Source of the DNA: Lacrimispora sphenoides JCM 1415
GTDB lineage: Bacteria; Bacillota; Clostridia; Lachnospirales; Lachnospiraceae
Assembly (NCBI RefSeq): GCF_900105615.1
Contig: NZ_LT630003.1
Coordinates: 3,162,001 to 3,226,000 of the forward strand
Direction of reading: 5' to 3'
Length of the DNA stretch: 64,000 nucleotides
The position numbers and the translations under genes were made by a program. This document shows positions 7,859-17,262 of this stretch, piece after piece (within the stretch, counting starts at the first letter, position 1; every line of letters starts with the position of its first letter). The notes beneath the pieces were generated by a model. It made no database searches. It was given only the letters and a program-made list of their open reading frames with translations, and was not told the origin of the DNA.

Positions 7859-8468
7859 ACGCTTCCTCCTGTTCCGAACGGCAGGCTTCCTTTCTTATCT
7901 GCAGAAGCATCCTGTCCTTGATTTTTCCTTTGGGAGACAATACCTGTCCGCCGCTTAGAATCAGCCCGTCCTCACACCATTTCTTTATCCTGCTTCTGGA
8001 TACGGATAACTGCTGCATTAAAAAAATATCTGCCCTCAAATCAAATCCAGGCGGAATCCTTATCTCGATCTCCATGGCATGATCCTCCCCGCAGGGTAAT
8101 GCAGTATCAACGGCAGTCACGTGATATTCCGCCTTTGAGGCAGCAGCTTCTGCCTTATTTCTCGCAAATAAATCCCTGTCATTCCCGTATTTTACCGCCA
8201 GATCAGGATCATTATTTAAAAATCCTTCATATTCTTCTTTCTCCAGGCGGCCGGCCTCCGCTCTCTCCCATATGGTCATATTCCAGGAGGTATTACATTG
8301 TCCGCACCGGTAAATCAGCCAGACATCTATGAGGCGGCCATTGGCATTGACCCTGAATTTTCCGCTGTTTATAAATTCCGTTTTTTTTCCGCATTTCGGA
8401 CATCTTCTTATGATGGTTGGAAGCTGGTCCGGCGTGACGATCCATTGTTTTCGTAAATTTCGATTCAT
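7830..8468 (-). CDS. DUF1062 family protein
   Basis: This 212-residue protein matches DUF1062. Near the N-terminus it has two CxxC pairs (CPKCG and CGQCN) separated by the family pattern SGKFRVNANGRLIDVWLIY, suggesting a zinc-binding rubredoxin-like fold. The C-terminal part (LSVSRSRIKKWCEDGLILSG) resembles an S4-like RNA-binding segment. The function is unknown. The ATG at 8468 follows GGAGAAAG, better than the upstream in-frame ATG. It stands alone and converges on the MFS gene with a 29-base overlap. Confidence 0.8.
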   Translation of the reverse strand: MNRNLRKQWIVTPDQLPTIIRRCPKCGKKTEFINSGKFRVNANGRLIDVWLIYRCGQCNTSWNMTIWERAEAGRLEKEEYEGFLNNDPDLAVKYGNDRDLFARNKAEAAASKAEYHVTAVDTALPCGEDHAMEIEIRIPPGFDLRADIFLMQQLSVSRSRIKKWCEDGLILSGGQVLSPKGKIKDRMLLQIRKEACRSEQEEAFKMIQYHMI

Positions 8469-8560
8469 GTTCTTTCTCCATTTATACAATTGTTTCTTTC
8501 AACAACTGTAACACGCCCTCTTTCTTTATCCCACCTCATACTCTCTTATGGAACAAAGAA

Positions 8561-8597
8561 AAGGCGGCGCACCGTTTTCTTACAGATGCGCCGCCTT
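8561..8597 (-). terminator. GC-rich terminator after the CD3324-family gene
   Basis: An 11-bp perfect stem (8561-8571 with 8587-8597) rich in GC is followed on the minus strand by a short T-rich run. It overlaps the stop codon of the gene at 8596. Confidence 0.75.
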
Positions 8598-8880
8598 ATT
8601 CTAATTTCATATTTTTCTTTTCCTGAAGTACGATCCTCTGGATGCTTTTCTCGGACAGATAATAGCGCTCCGCCAAAAGCTTCACGCATATGCCGGAAAG
8701 GTAATCCTCATAGATGGATAAGTCCCGGAGCTTTCTTTCCTCCCTGGCACCTGTCCTCTGCCCCCAGGTTCGTTTATTTTCCTGTTTTCTGGGGATATAA
8801 ACATACTCCCCGTCTATATAATTCTGAATTAATTCCACCAGCTCTTCCGGTAAAATCTCATTCGCTTTCTGATAGCGCAT
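8596..8880 (-). CDS. CD3324 family protein, small HTH-like
   Basis: The 94-residue protein has the layout I associate with the CD3324 family: an N-terminal ILPEELVELIQNYIDGEYVYIP segment, a basic middle with WGQRTGAREERKLRD, and a C-terminal helix-turn-helix-like segment (GICVKLLAERYYLSEKSIQRIV). It is probably a small DNA-binding protein related to Mor-type activators; targets are unknown. It has its own terminator. Between it and the next gene (8881-9109) I see no gene. Confidence 0.75.
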   Translation of the reverse strand: MRYQKANEILPEELVELIQNYIDGEYVYIPRKQENKRTWGQRTGAREERKLRDLSIYEDYLSGICVKLLAERYYLSEKSIQRIVLQEKKNMKLE

Positions 8881-9109
8881 CGCTGCCTCCCAAACATATT
8901 TTTACTGTCAGGAATAGCAAAGGCTATACAATTACTTATTCATTTTAACTGCATAACCCGTGCTACGCAGCTTTTGAAGGTTCCATCATAAAAAAGCTCG
9001 CCTCCTTAAATAAACGCTTATCTTGTAACATAATTATAACCATTCTATCACATAAAGGATCATTGTAAACCTCATATTTGATCCAGAAACGTGTTAGAGC
9101 ATCAGATGG

Positions 9110-9769
9110 TCAGTTTTTTATGACAATGCCAAGATACTTTGCCAGTTCCGCCGCCTGGTATAGATCCACCACAGCGCCCTTTATCTCCGTACAGTTATCA
9201 GACATTACCAGCCCCTGTATGGTGCTGCTGGTAAAATCCATTCCTTTCATCATGGTCTTAAAAAAACTGGCATTTTCCAGATTTGCCCGGTTCCATTCAA
9301 ATGCCTTGCAGCGGCACTGGGTCAGGGATCCGCCCCGGACCTGGGAATCGGTAACGCGGATGTGCTCCAGTCTGGAAGAATCGAAATTGGCATAATTGAA
9401 ATTACAGTCTTTTATTACGGTATGGAGCATGGTATTCCCGCAGAACTTTGTTCCCATACCCTTTGAGGAGGAAAATTCCGCCCGGTTAATATAGCTGTCC
9501 TCGAAATTGCAGTTGGATATGTCGCAGGCCCGGAATGCTACGTCAGTAAATTCTCCTTTTTCAAAGCTGCAATCCTGAAATATGCAGTTTTCAAATATGA
9601 CGGCAGAAAAACGCATGTGGGAAAGATCTTCCTCCGTTACATGAAGATTTCTTATGAGAACATCGCTTACCGCTTCCTCCTGTTCTTTCCTGCGGTATAA
9701 TTCATCCACATCTTCCAGAACAAAATCCATCGCCTCCGGAAGGATGGGGGTAAGAAGTTTCTGGCTCAT
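9110..9769 (-). CDS. Pentapeptide-repeat protein
   Basis: The 219-residue product consists mostly of pentapeptide repeats (A/C-D/N-L/F-X-X), for example FENCIFQDCSFEKGEF, SNCNF and NYANFDSS. They run from about residue 40 to 200 and should fold as a right-handed quadrilateral beta helix. Some proteins of this shape (Qnr, MfpA) mimic DNA and protect gyrase, but no feature here proves that role. The strand is rich in cysteine (CDIS, CNF, CRCK). It is a single-gene unit. Confidence 0.85.
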   Translation of the reverse strand: MSQKLLTPILPEAMDFVLEDVDELYRRKEQEEAVSDVLIRNLHVTEEDLSHMRFSAVIFENCIFQDCSFEKGEFTDVAFRACDISNCNFEDSYINRAEFSSSKGMGTKFCGNTMLHTVIKDCNFNYANFDSSRLEHIRVTDSQVRGGSLTQCRCKAFEWNRANLENASFFKTMMKGMDFTSSTIQGLVMSDNCTEIKGAVVDLYQAAELAKYLGIVIKN

Positions 9770-9953
9770 ATGCCCTTTCCTTTCATATCTTTATTTATCC
9801 TGGGCATACCCGGCTGTTATTCCTTTCCATGCCAGGCTGCCTCTTTTACTTCAGCCTCTTTATCATTTGACGGCTGCAAACAAAATGATCTGTTCCTAAT
9901 ATTACCAGACTAACAAGAGACTTTCAAGTTCATACGGATCAAAACATCAATAT

Positions 9954-9987
9954 AAAACCCGCCAGCAAAAGTACACAGGCTGGCAGG
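9954..9987 (-). terminator. Terminator after the EamA/EmrE-like transporter
   Basis: An 8-bp stem (9958-9965 with 9980-9987) is followed on the minus strand by TTTTATA. It lies 14 bases after the stop codon of the transporter at 10002. The remainder of 9770-9953 shows no gene. Confidence 0.75.
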
Positions 9988-10001
9988 TAAAAACCATTTC
10001 G

Positions 10002-10928
10002 TTATAGGTTAATAATCTCTGATTTTTTAGAAAAGGATACAATCATGCTGTTAAAGATCATACCAAACACAATAAACGATATGCCGAGAATTCCCAAGCC
10101 ATCAGGCCGGGAATCCCCAAGAAGCCAGATGCCTCCCAGCAAGGTAAAAATGACCTCGCCCGACTGTGTGGATTCTATCACAGCAAGCTGCTTATGGTTC
10201 GACTTAACCATATCGGTGGCTTTAAAAAACAGCAACGTTGCGATCACTCCGGAAAAAACCGCAACACAGAAGGATTGTACCGTCTGACTTACAGAAGGTA
10301 CCCCGGCATTAACCAGACCAAGTACAGATAAAATGAACCAGAAGGGAAGGCTGCATAACGTCATACCGTAAGTTCGCTGGATTGTAGAAAGCTGGTCTCC
10401 GCTTGCCTCCATGATTTTTCTGTTTCCCAAAGGATAGGAGACAGCCCCTATAAGAATAGGAAGCAGCGTCATAAGGGTTATTTTAATATCCAAATCTGCA
10501 ATATTATGTACCTGTAAAAGAAAAACTCCGATTAAAATAAATCCTGATATACATAAATTTTTTATGGGTACACGCTTGTGGAATACAGGAGATAGTAAAA
10601 TTCCCATTACGATTGTTACCTGCCAAGATGCCGCAATCAACCAGGATTCCCCATAATCGGCCGCATAAGAGATCGGTGCATAAAAAAGGCCAAATCCTAC
10701 GGTACTCCATATAAACCAATTTAAAAAATTCTTTCTTATAACTTTATGGACTTGTTGAAACCCGTGCTGTTTCCCCACGATCAAAGCAAGAATTGGAAAG
10801 GTAAACAGGTATCGGAGGCTTGCACTCCATATCCAGCTTCCTCCGGACAGATGCATGCTACGGTTCAGCACAAATGTAAATGCAAAAAAGAAAGATCCGA
10901 TAATACCAAATATAAGTGCTTTTTTCAT
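10002..10928 (-). CDS. DMT-family multidrug resistance efflux transporter (EmrE-like, EamA fold)
   Basis: The 308-residue protein has about ten membrane segments in two EamA-like halves, beginning with MKKALIFGIIGSFFFAFTFV. The pattern LNRSMHLSGGSWIWSASLRY is typical of the multidrug resistance efflux family within the drug/metabolite transporters. I choose the ATG at 10928, which has GGAG nine bases upstream; an in-frame ATG at 10943 has no clear ribosome site. Substrate unknown. It is transcribed alone. Confidence 0.8.
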   Translation of the reverse strand: MKKALIFGIIGSFFFAFTFVLNRSMHLSGGSWIWSASLRYLFTFPILALIVGKQHGFQQVHKVIRKNFLNWFIWSTVGFGLFYAPISYAADYGESWLIAASWQVTIVMGILLSPVFHKRVPIKNLCISGFILIGVFLLQVHNIADLDIKITLMTLLPILIGAVSYPLGNRKIMEASGDQLSTIQRTYGMTLCSLPFWFILSVLGLVNAGVPSVSQTVQSFCVAVFSGVIATLLFFKATDMVKSNHKQLAVIESTQSGEVIFTLLGGIWLLGDSRPDGLGILGISFIVFGMIFNSMIVSFSKKSEIINL

Positions 10929-11088
10929 GTTTTTATACTCCATTATGTCATCATCAGGTTCTTATCCTGTCTGGCTCAAATTTGATATAAAGCATCTACA
11001 AGTTCTGTGCACGATCATAAATTATTCATGCTGCTTTCCATCTAATATGACGAGTTTTTTCATCATAGCAAACACCTTAAGCAAAGGC

Positions 11089-11568
11089 TTATTTATGATA
11101 CGGTTCCCCGCTGATAATCCGATAACTCCGATAAACCTGCTCCAGCAAAACTACTCTCATCAGCTGATGAGGAAACGTCATCCTGGAAAAGCTCAGCTTA
11201 TAATCCGCCCGCCTTAAAACAGCATCAGAAAGCCCCAAAGATCCACCGATCACAAAAACAATATGGCTCACTCCTCCGATCCCAAGGCCGTTTATTTTCT
11301 CCGACAGTTCAACCGAATTAAGCATTTCCCCGTCAATTGCCAACGCGATCACATAAGCCCCGTCCTTAATCGAAGAAAGGATTCTTTCCCCTTCTTTATC
11401 CTTTATCTGCCTTTCGACTGCCTCGCTGGCCGAGTCCGGTGTCTTTTCGTCAGCCACCTGTACGATATCCAGTTTGCAGTAGCGGCTCAATCGTTTGCTG
11501 TATTCCCCGATGGCATCTGTATAAAACTTCTCCTTTATTTTTCCCACAGTTACCAGCGTAATCTTCAT
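11089..11568 (-). CDS. rlmH: 23S rRNA (pseudouridine1915-N3)-methyltransferase RlmH
   Basis: At 159 residues this SPOUT-fold methyltransferase has the family's usual length. It shows the RlmH signatures [16 protein letters not shown] at the N-terminus, the SAM-binding loop [13 protein letters not shown], and the C-terminal knot [19 protein letters not shown]. It methylates pseudouridine 1915 in helix 69 of 23S rRNA on assembled 70S ribosomes. It lies 11 bases downstream of the esterase gene and may be co-transcribed with it. Confidence 0.97.
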   Translation of the reverse strand: MKITLVTVGKIKEKFYTDAIGEYSKRLSRYCKLDIVQVADEKTPDSASEAVERQIKDKEGERILSSIKDGAYVIALAIDGEMLNSVELSEKINGLGIGGVSHIVFVIGGSLGLSDAVLRRADYKLSFSRMTFPHQLMRVVLLEQVYRSYRIISGEPYHK

Positions 11569-11579
11569 TGGTGTCTCCT

Positions 11580-12608
11580 TTATGCGTCCAGTTCTTTCTT
11601 CATCATGGCAATGAGAAGCTTAACCATATCTCTTGCCGGCTTTGTGTGCTCTGTTTTCACCTTTCGCACCACTTTTCCATCGGGTTTTACATTGATATGA
11701 AAAATGATCCGTAAAAACGACTCCACTTCATCCCATGCCTCCCGGCTCTCGGGGATCAAATCCAGCCCCATCTGAAATACATGAAACATTCCCTCATAAA
11801 CGGAAACCCGCCGCTTCACTCCTGCATTTTTAAGCTTATCAGCCACAGTCAGCGTATCGCTTAAAAGCACCTCATAGCTTCCCACCTGCATGAGAACAGG
11901 AGGAAAACCTTCATATTCCCCAAATACCGGAGAAATATAAGGAATGCCAGGGTCCTCTCCGCCGATATATTCCGAATTGTAAAGCATATTATCCGTAGAA
12001 TTTCCAAACAGCGGATCGATCTCGTAATTAGACACACGGCTTTCCCCGCTGTTGGTTAGATCTGTCCAGGCAGACATGGTGATAAACCCTCCGGGAAGGG
12101 CAATTCCATGATCTTTCAAATACAGCCCTAATGCCAGGCTCAATCCGCCTCCGGCAGAATCCCCGGCCACCGCAATATGCTCCGGCCGGTACCCTTTTTC
12201 CTCAATTAGCCACTGATAAGCAGCCACTGCATCCTCCAAAGCTGCCGGATATGGATGTTCCGGTGCCACCCGGTAATCAAGGGTCAAAACGTCCCCGCCG
12301 AAGCTTAGCTTGGAATACCGGACCGCAAATCTCCGGTAAATGTTCTTCATAGGCCCGATGTATCCGCCGCCGTGAAGCTGTAAGATCACCCGGTCCGTCA
12401 CCACTCCCACTGGGCGCAGATACTCCATTTTCAAATGTTCCAGCTCTATGATTTCATATTCATAACCCGCCGGTCGGACCCAGGCAGGCTCCACCGGATT
12501 TTTCCTTAGTTCTCCGGTCCGGATGGGCTGTTTTAACGAAGTTTCCATTACATTCTGCATCATATCCCTCACAAGATTTCCTCTTACGCTCACTTTTTTC
12601 CGGCTCAT
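11580..12608 (-). CDS. Alpha/beta hydrolase of the hormone-sensitive-lipase type
   Basis: The 342-residue protein carries the oxyanion motif HGGG (His79) and the nucleophile elbow GDSAGGG (Ser151), with the HSL signature [16 protein letters not shown] between them. A catalytic His fits in FHVFQMG. It should hydrolyse short-chain esters in the cytoplasm. Three starts are stacked here (TTG 12614, TTG 12611, ATG 12608); the ATG has AGGAGG nine bases upstream. It follows the condensation-like acyltransferase by about 30 bases, so an acylation/deacylation pair is possible. The substrate cannot be read. Confidence 0.85.
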   Translation of the reverse strand: MSRKKVSVRGNLVRDMMQNVMETSLKQPIRTGELRKNPVEPAWVRPAGYEYEIIELEHLKMEYLRPVGVVTDRVILQLHGGGYIGPMKNIYRRFAVRYSKLSFGGDVLTLDYRVAPEHPYPAALEDAVAAYQWLIEEKGYRPEHIAVAGDSAGGGLSLALGLYLKDHGIALPGGFITMSAWTDLTNSGESRVSNYEIDPLFGNSTDNMLYNSEYIGGEDPGIPYISPVFGEYEGFPPVLMQVGSYEVLLSDTLTVADKLKNAGVKRRVSVYEGMFHVFQMGLDLIPESREAWDEVESFLRIIFHINVKPDGKVVRKVKTEHTKPARDMVKLLIAMMKKELDA

Positions 12609-12637
12609 CAACAATCCCCTCCTTTTCCGGCATCTTT

Positions 12638-14494
12638 TTACACATGAAACCGCCTTTTCAGTTCCGTTTTCACACTTCGATCACCAAGCACAATCGTAAC
12701 GGCAAGAATGATCACTGTCACCGTCACAGTAAACAAGGCAAGAAACGGTCTGGTTAGAAGACCGGTCGCCCATAAAATCAAAGGAATAAAGCTGAACACT
12801 GTAACAGCAATCTGATACATAAAATAGCTCTGCCAGTTCATCCGATTCACCAGAATCAAAAAAACAATGGAAAGGTCCGCAAACAAAATGGTGCTTGGAA
12901 TTCCGTAATTCACGGACCAACCATTATAACCCGTAGAATGATCCAGGGCCACTAAAAGTATTTGCGCAGCCACCGTCTGCAAAAGGATCTTAGATGCCAG
13001 ATTCGCATGGCGCAAAACAGAATATTCAACGGTAAGAGCTGTATATGCCATAAGCCCGATGGCAATGATGGACCACAGAGAACCGGAATAGGTGGCATAA
13101 TTGATCATCCCCAAAACAGCCCCTACAAAAAACAGCAATCCATAAAAGACAGTAACCAGCTTCTTAAGACGTTTCCTGTCATAACGGATCTGGGGATACA
13201 TACCAAGATCATCCCGGTGATCCGGAACGCCGTTGCTCTCAAGACTCACCGGAATACTCATTTCTCTAAGAAAACCGAAAAAACGATCCTGAAGCCTGGT
13301 GTCCTGAAATACGGAAGTAAAGGTCACAATGACCTCTTCTCCATAGGAGCAGACCGCACATTTCATAGGCTGCCTCTTGGAAACGCCGATCATGATGGAA
13401 AACCGCTCGATTTCCTTTCTGTAATCCTCTTCAATATCAATCGGACCGATATTGGAAAGAGTCATGGTGTAGGCCTTCTCATTTTTCCGGAAAACCAGGT
13501 TTAATGCACACCATTTTACTAAAAGGGGCGCGGCCCGCAGATACCACTTCTTTTCATTGGAAACATTATAGGAGATGATTTGCTCCATCTTTTCCTTTGT
13601 GATCTTTGAATCCATCTGGCTGCTTACCGCTTCCAGTACCTCGGTAAAGGTATGCTCCTCACTGGTGGATAAAAAGTCAATAAGCGTCACCGCAAAAAAA
13701 TTAGCGGTTGTCTCCGAGCCGAAAAAGGTCCGCAGGTTAATGGGGATACTGATGCCGATGGATTCCTCACAAGGCTTTCCGTCTAGATATTCCTGATAGA
13801 TCGTAAAGATCAAAGCCGCCGTCAAAAATCTGGTGATGCTGACCCCGTAACTTTTTGCGGCTGTTTTTAACATCTTTAAATCCACATAGCCGTGAAGAAC
13901 ATTTTCCTCATCAAGAGGAAGGGCTTCTCCTGCCAGGTGGTAAGCTCTTCTTGAGCTATATTTACGTTTTTCGGTCTTTTTATAATGGCGGACGTAACTA
14001 TCCTCTACATTCATGGAAACATCCGATGATATCTTCTGAGAGGCCCGGTGGCCGGTCCTTGAATTTTTCTTAAGATCCAGATACCGGTAAACAAGGGCCT
14101 TTAAAAAGTTCACCGCTCCCAGGCCGTCTGTAACCGCATGGAATACCTCCAGATTGATCCGCCTGTCAAAATATGTGACCCGGAACAAATAAAGCTGATT
14201 GCTGTGAGGATCAATGAATTTGCAGGGGTAAGTCGTTTCCCGTTCAATGACCGGCATCCTCTTGTTGTCCTCAAAATAATACCAGAAAAATCCCCTCCGC
14301 AGCCTCACCGAAAATCCCTCAAACTGAGGAAGGATCTCTTCCAGTGCACGCTGTAAGGTGCCCGGATCCACCTCTTCCTTTAAAACCGCGGAAATCCGGA
14401 ATACATTGCTTAAATTTTCACTGGCTATGACCGGAAATATCTTTGCCGTATTGTCAAGCCGTCTCCACCGCTCTCCCTGGGGGCTTCTCTTCAT
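12638..14494 (-). CDS. Condensation/alcohol acetyltransferase-like protein with C-terminal membrane domain
   Basis: The first 430 residues resemble the condensation/acyltransferase superfamily, with the active-site motif HxxxDG as HAVTDG (His119, Asp123). The last 160 residues contain about six membrane segments, as in proteins annotated with DUF6320. This fits a membrane-bound acyltransferase using an acyl-CoA or carrier-bound donor. There is no adenylation or carrier domain nearby, so it is not part of a normal NRPS. Downstream lies an HSL-type esterase and upstream a GNAT; the three may form one operon. Product unknown. Confidence 0.7.
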   Translation of the reverse strand: MKRSPQGERWRRLDNTAKIFPVIASENLSNVFRISAVLKEEVDPGTLQRALEEILPQFEGFSVRLRRGFFWYYFEDNKRMPVIERETTYPCKFIDPHSNQLYLFRVTYFDRRINLEVFHAVTDGLGAVNFLKALVYRYLDLKKNSRTGHRASQKISSDVSMNVEDSYVRHYKKTEKRKYSSRRAYHLAGEALPLDEENVLHGYVDLKMLKTAAKSYGVSITRFLTAALIFTIYQEYLDGKPCEESIGISIPINLRTFFGSETTANFFAVTLIDFLSTSEEHTFTEVLEAVSSQMDSKITKEKMEQIISYNVSNEKKWYLRAAPLLVKWCALNLVFRKNEKAYTMTLSNIGPIDIEEDYRKEIERFSIMIGVSKRQPMKCAVCSYGEEVIVTFTSVFQDTRLQDRFFGFLREMSIPVSLESNGVPDHRDDLGMYPQIRYDRKRLKKLVTVFYGLLFFVGAVLGMINYATYSGSLWSIIAIGLMAYTALTVEYSVLRHANLASKILLQTVAAQILLVALDHSTGYNGWSVNYGIPSTILFADLSIVFLILVNRMNWQSYFMYQIAVTVFSFIPLILWATGLLTRPFLALFTVTVTVIILAVTIVLGDRSVKTELKRRFHV

Positions 14495-14506
14495 ACTGAC
14501 GGTGCC

Positions 14507-15013
14507 TCACTTCCCTGTATCCATAAAATCGAGCCGCATGTCATACCAGACGGCTCCTCCGTGCACAGATCCGGACACTCCCATGTTACGGTATCCGAAT
14601 TTTTCGTAATAGTGAATCAGCCTGTCCTTGCAGGTGAGTATCATTCCTTTCCTGCCACTTTTCCCTGCTTCTTCAATAAAACGTTTCATAAGCGCAGCGG
14701 CAACTCCCTGTCCCCGCCATTCTTTTATCACATCAAGTCCAAACACGCTTTGGTAAGCACCATCTGGGTTATGAAAATCTGCTTTTTCAAACATTTCGTC
14801 ACAGATCGTATTCCCATCTGTAACACAGCCATTAATAAAACCGATGATCATCCCATCGGAAAGCTCCGCCACAAGAAAGCTTTCTGGAAAATGATCGATC
14901 CTCTGCAAAATGGCTTCTCTCCCTGCCGCCTCTTCCGGCGGAAAACAGAGGGCCTCCACTTCCACCACCCGGTCCAAATCCTCTTTTCTTACTTTTCTAA
15001 TGCTGTAATCCAT
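14507..15013 (-). CDS. GNAT family N-acetyltransferase
   Basis: The 168-residue product has the GNAT fold. An N-terminal strand-helix (YSIRKVRKEDLDRVVEVEALCF) precedes a central beta strand, and the acetyl-CoA loop is EWRGQGVAAALMKRF. The HYYEKFGYRNMGVSGS motif at the end resembles arylalkylamine N-acetyltransferase-type GNATs. The acceptor is unknown. It ends 12 bases upstream of the condensation-like gene and probably shares its transcript. Confidence 0.85.
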   Translation of the reverse strand: MDYSIRKVRKEDLDRVVEVEALCFPPEEAAGREAILQRIDHFPESFLVAELSDGMIIGFINGCVTDGNTICDEMFEKADFHNPDGAYQSVFGLDVIKEWRGQGVAAALMKRFIEEAGKSGRKGMILTCKDRLIHYYEKFGYRNMGVSGSVHGGAVWYDMRLDFMDTGK

Positions 15014-15082
15014 CCTATCGTTTCCCCGTTTCCAAAATTGATTCTTATCTAAGGAATTTTCTCTCCCAAAATTTAAAGAAAA

Positions 15083-15118
15083 GGCGGATTTCCCCGGTCT
15101 CCCGTCAGAAATCCTCCT
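15083..15118 (-). terminator. Terminator after the response regulator gene
   Basis: A stem of about 10 bp with one mismatch (15084-15094 with 15108-15118) is followed on the minus strand by TTTTCTTT. It lies ten bases downstream of the response regulator stop codon and separates it from the GNAT gene. Confidence 0.65.
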
Positions 15119-15128
15119 CTTTCATTTA

Positions 15129-15827
15129 CTAGACGCGGAAATAATATCCTACGCCCCACTTGGTATGCACATATTTAGGATCGCTGGGACTGGGTTCGAT
15201 CTTTTCCCGGAGACGCCTTACATGAACGTCTACCGTCCGTACATCCCCCGTATCCATAGCTTTATTTCCCCATACATAAGTAAGAAGCTGTTCCCTGCTG
15301 TAAACCTTACCCGGATTGCAGGTAAGAAGCTCCAATAGGTCAAACTCCTTTGCCGTTAAATTGATCTCTTTCTCAGCAATAAACACTCTCCTGCTGTCCC
15401 GGTCCAGCTTCAAATCGCCTTCTTTTATCACCTGGCTGTCTTCCTGGTTATCCCGCTTGTTCTTCTTGGCATTCCGGCGCAGGATAGCTTTGATCCTTGC
15501 CTTTACCTCAAGAATGTTAAAAGGCTTTGTAATATAATCGTCGGCACCGTATTCCAGACCCAGGATCTTATCCATATCATTGCCCTTTGCCGTCAGCATG
15601 ATAATGGGCATCTCGGAAAATTCCCGGATGGCCTGACACACTTCATATCCGTCATATTTGGGAAGCATGACATCCAACAGGACCACATCATACTCTTTCT
15701 GTTTTGCCAGATTAATGGCTTCCTCTCCGTCATAGGCACAGTCCACTTCCATACCGTCCTGTTCCAGACTGAATCTCATTCCTTTTACGATGAGTTTTTC
15801 ATCATCAACTACTAAAACGCTTGCCAT
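15129..15827 (-). CDS. OmpR-type response regulator (orphan)
   Basis: The 232-residue protein has a receiver domain with the acidic pair Asp8/Asp9, phosphoacceptor Asp52, Thr79 and Lys101 all in place. A linker is followed by a C-terminal OmpR/PhoB winged helix (LTAKEFDLLELL, DVHVRRLREKIEPSPSDPKYVHTKWGVGYYF). It is a DNA-binding regulator that needs a sensor kinase, but none lies in the window, so it is an orphan here. It sits 22 bases after a ComEA-like gene. Targets are unknown. Confidence 0.92.
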   Translation of the reverse strand: MASVLVVDDEKLIVKGMRFSLEQDGMEVDCAYDGEEAINLAKQKEYDVVLLDVMLPKYDGYEVCQAIREFSEMPIIMLTAKGNDMDKILGLEYGADDYITKPFNILEVKARIKAILRRNAKKNKRDNQEDSQVIKEGDLKLDRDSRRVFIAEKEINLTAKEFDLLELLTCNPGKVYSREQLLTYVWGNKAMDTGDVRTVDVHVRRLREKIEPSPSDPKYVHTKWGVGYYFRV

Positions 15828-15848
15828 ACTACACCTCTATCCTCTATT

Positions 15849-16523
15849 TCAAACCGTTATATCATCTTTTATTTTTTGAAACGCCGCATCTTTGATGCCG
15901 GATATCTTCATGATATCCTCGATCTTTTGAAATCCGCCGTGGCTATCCCGATACTTAAGGATATCAGCTGCCTTGGCTTCTCCGATTCCCCGAAGGGTCA
16001 TCAGTTCCTCTTTGGTGGCTGTATTTAAATTTACCTTGTTTTTTTGTACGTTAGATGAAGCCTCTGCCTGTAAGGATATCTCTCCCCTGGCCTTTGCCGC
16101 TTCCACCTCTTCCTTGCCAGGGACCACGATCTTCATGCCGTCCTTGACCTGCTCCGCCATATTTAAATATTCTGCCGCAGCCTGGTTTGTGACTCCGCCT
16201 GCTTTCTCGATTGCCTGAAAAACCCGGCTTCCTTCTTTAAGCTCATAAACACCGGGAGAAACAACTTCTCCGCAGATATGTATATAGAAAGGCAGGGCTG
16301 ATTCCTCTCCTGCACTTCCTAAGCTGGTCTCTTCTGCCGTTAAAGCCGCCGGGCCATCACCTGCTCCAATTCCGGTAACCGTTTCCCCGGAAGATAAAGC
16401 CGATTCCTCTGACAGAGAAATCCCTGGCCTGCGAACCTCCTGGCTTCTGCTCAAGCCGTAACATACACCCGCCCCTAAGACACACAGGGCGATAAGGATG
16501 ATTTTAACTTTCTTGTAATCCAT
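15849..16523 (-). CDS. ComEA-like helix-hairpin-helix DNA-binding protein
   Basis: The protein (224 residues) has an N-terminal membrane anchor (KVKIILIALCVLGAGVCYGL), a low-complexity spacer, an SLBB domain (ICGEVVSPGVYELKEGSRVFQAI) and a C-terminal tandem helix-hairpin-helix (VNLNTATKEELMTLRGIGEAKAADIL). This is the ComEA architecture, a surface receptor for double-stranded DNA during competence. No comEB or comEC is adjacent, so the role is inferred from family only. The ATG at 16523 follows AGAGGAGG; a longer in-frame start is less likely. Confidence 0.88.
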   Translation of the reverse strand: MDYKKVKIILIALCVLGAGVCYGLSRSQEVRRPGISLSEESALSSGETVTGIGAGDGPAALTAEETSLGSAGEESALPFYIHICGEVVSPGVYELKEGSRVFQAIEKAGGVTNQAAAEYLNMAEQVKDGMKIVVPGKEEVEAAKARGEISLQAEASSNVQKNKVNLNTATKEELMTLRGIGEAKAADILKYRDSHGGFQKIEDIMKISGIKDAAFQKIKDDITV

Positions 16524-16625
16524 GATATCCCTCCTCTTACAAAAATCTCCAAAAAAGGATACCATCTTCAGCCTATGTTACTATTCTACCTAAAGAAATA
16601 AGTAAATACAAGCACTATTTCCAAA

Positions 16626-17051
16626 TTAATTAAATATCATGATTCCGATAATGGCAACAACCGCGCCGATCAGCTTCTTCCATTCAAATCCTACCTTTTC
16701 AACACCGAACAAGCCAAACAACTCGATGGCGTAGGCAACAATGAACTGGGAAATTACAATAATCAGAGCCGCTTTGGCCGGCCCCAGGGTTCCCATACTC
16801 CTTACTACGGTATAGGTAATGAATGCACCCAAAACGCCGCCAATCAATAAGTACTTTGGCTGTACGTCAAATAGACCGGTAATGTTCTCCCTTCCGGAAA
16901 AATACCACAGAATGAGGCAGGTCAAAAATGCAGTCAGTTGTACCCAGCCTGTAGAAACCCACATGCTGGTCTGCTTTGTCACTCCCGTATTAAAAACTCC
17001 CTGTATGCTCATAAGCGCTCCGGATATAAGAGCAATAATAAAGCCTGTCAT
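16626..17051 (-). CDS. Small DMT transporter of the YdcZ (DUF606) type
   Basis: The 141-residue protein has about five hydrophobic segments and the YdcZ family signature GALMSIQGVFNTGVTKQTS near the start. It ends with KLIGAVVAIIGIMIF. This half-length drug/metabolite transporter presumably works as a dimer; the substrate is unknown. It is transcribed away from the thiT promoter. Between its ATG and the thiT promoter (17052-17207) I see only AT-rich promoter-like sequence. Confidence 0.82.
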   Translation of the reverse strand: MTGFIIALISGALMSIQGVFNTGVTKQTSMWVSTGWVQLTAFLTCLILWYFSGRENITGLFDVQPKYLLIGGVLGAFITYTVVRSMGTLGPAKAALIIVISQFIVAYAIELFGLFGVEKVGFEWKKLIGAVVAIIGIMIFN

Positions 17052-17207
17052 TAAAACAACCTCCGTATCTCCAATTTGTTAATAATAAATCAAGCGGATC
17101 TTATTTCAACTTTACTGCTTTTACTAGGTTGTGCTTAATTTGCATTTTTATACTGAATTTACAATTTGGTTATGGATCAGACATGCAAAAACATGACTTG
17201 ATAAGGC

Positions 17208-17236
17208 TTGACAAGCCTGTGTATTTGCGCTATACT
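17208..17236 (+). promoter_or_regulatory. thiT promoter
   Basis: TTGACA (17208-17213) and TATACT (17231-17236) are separated by 17 bases. Transcription would start about 20 bases before the TPP riboswitch. Confidence 0.85.
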
Positions 17237-17262
17237 CACAGCAAAATTGTATAAATTACACA

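Noticed and set aside
12962..13504. A 180-codon plus-strand open frame opposite the condensation-like gene
   Set aside because: Overlaps a gene with a recognised HxxxDG domain and membrane region; no ribosome site and no family resemblance.
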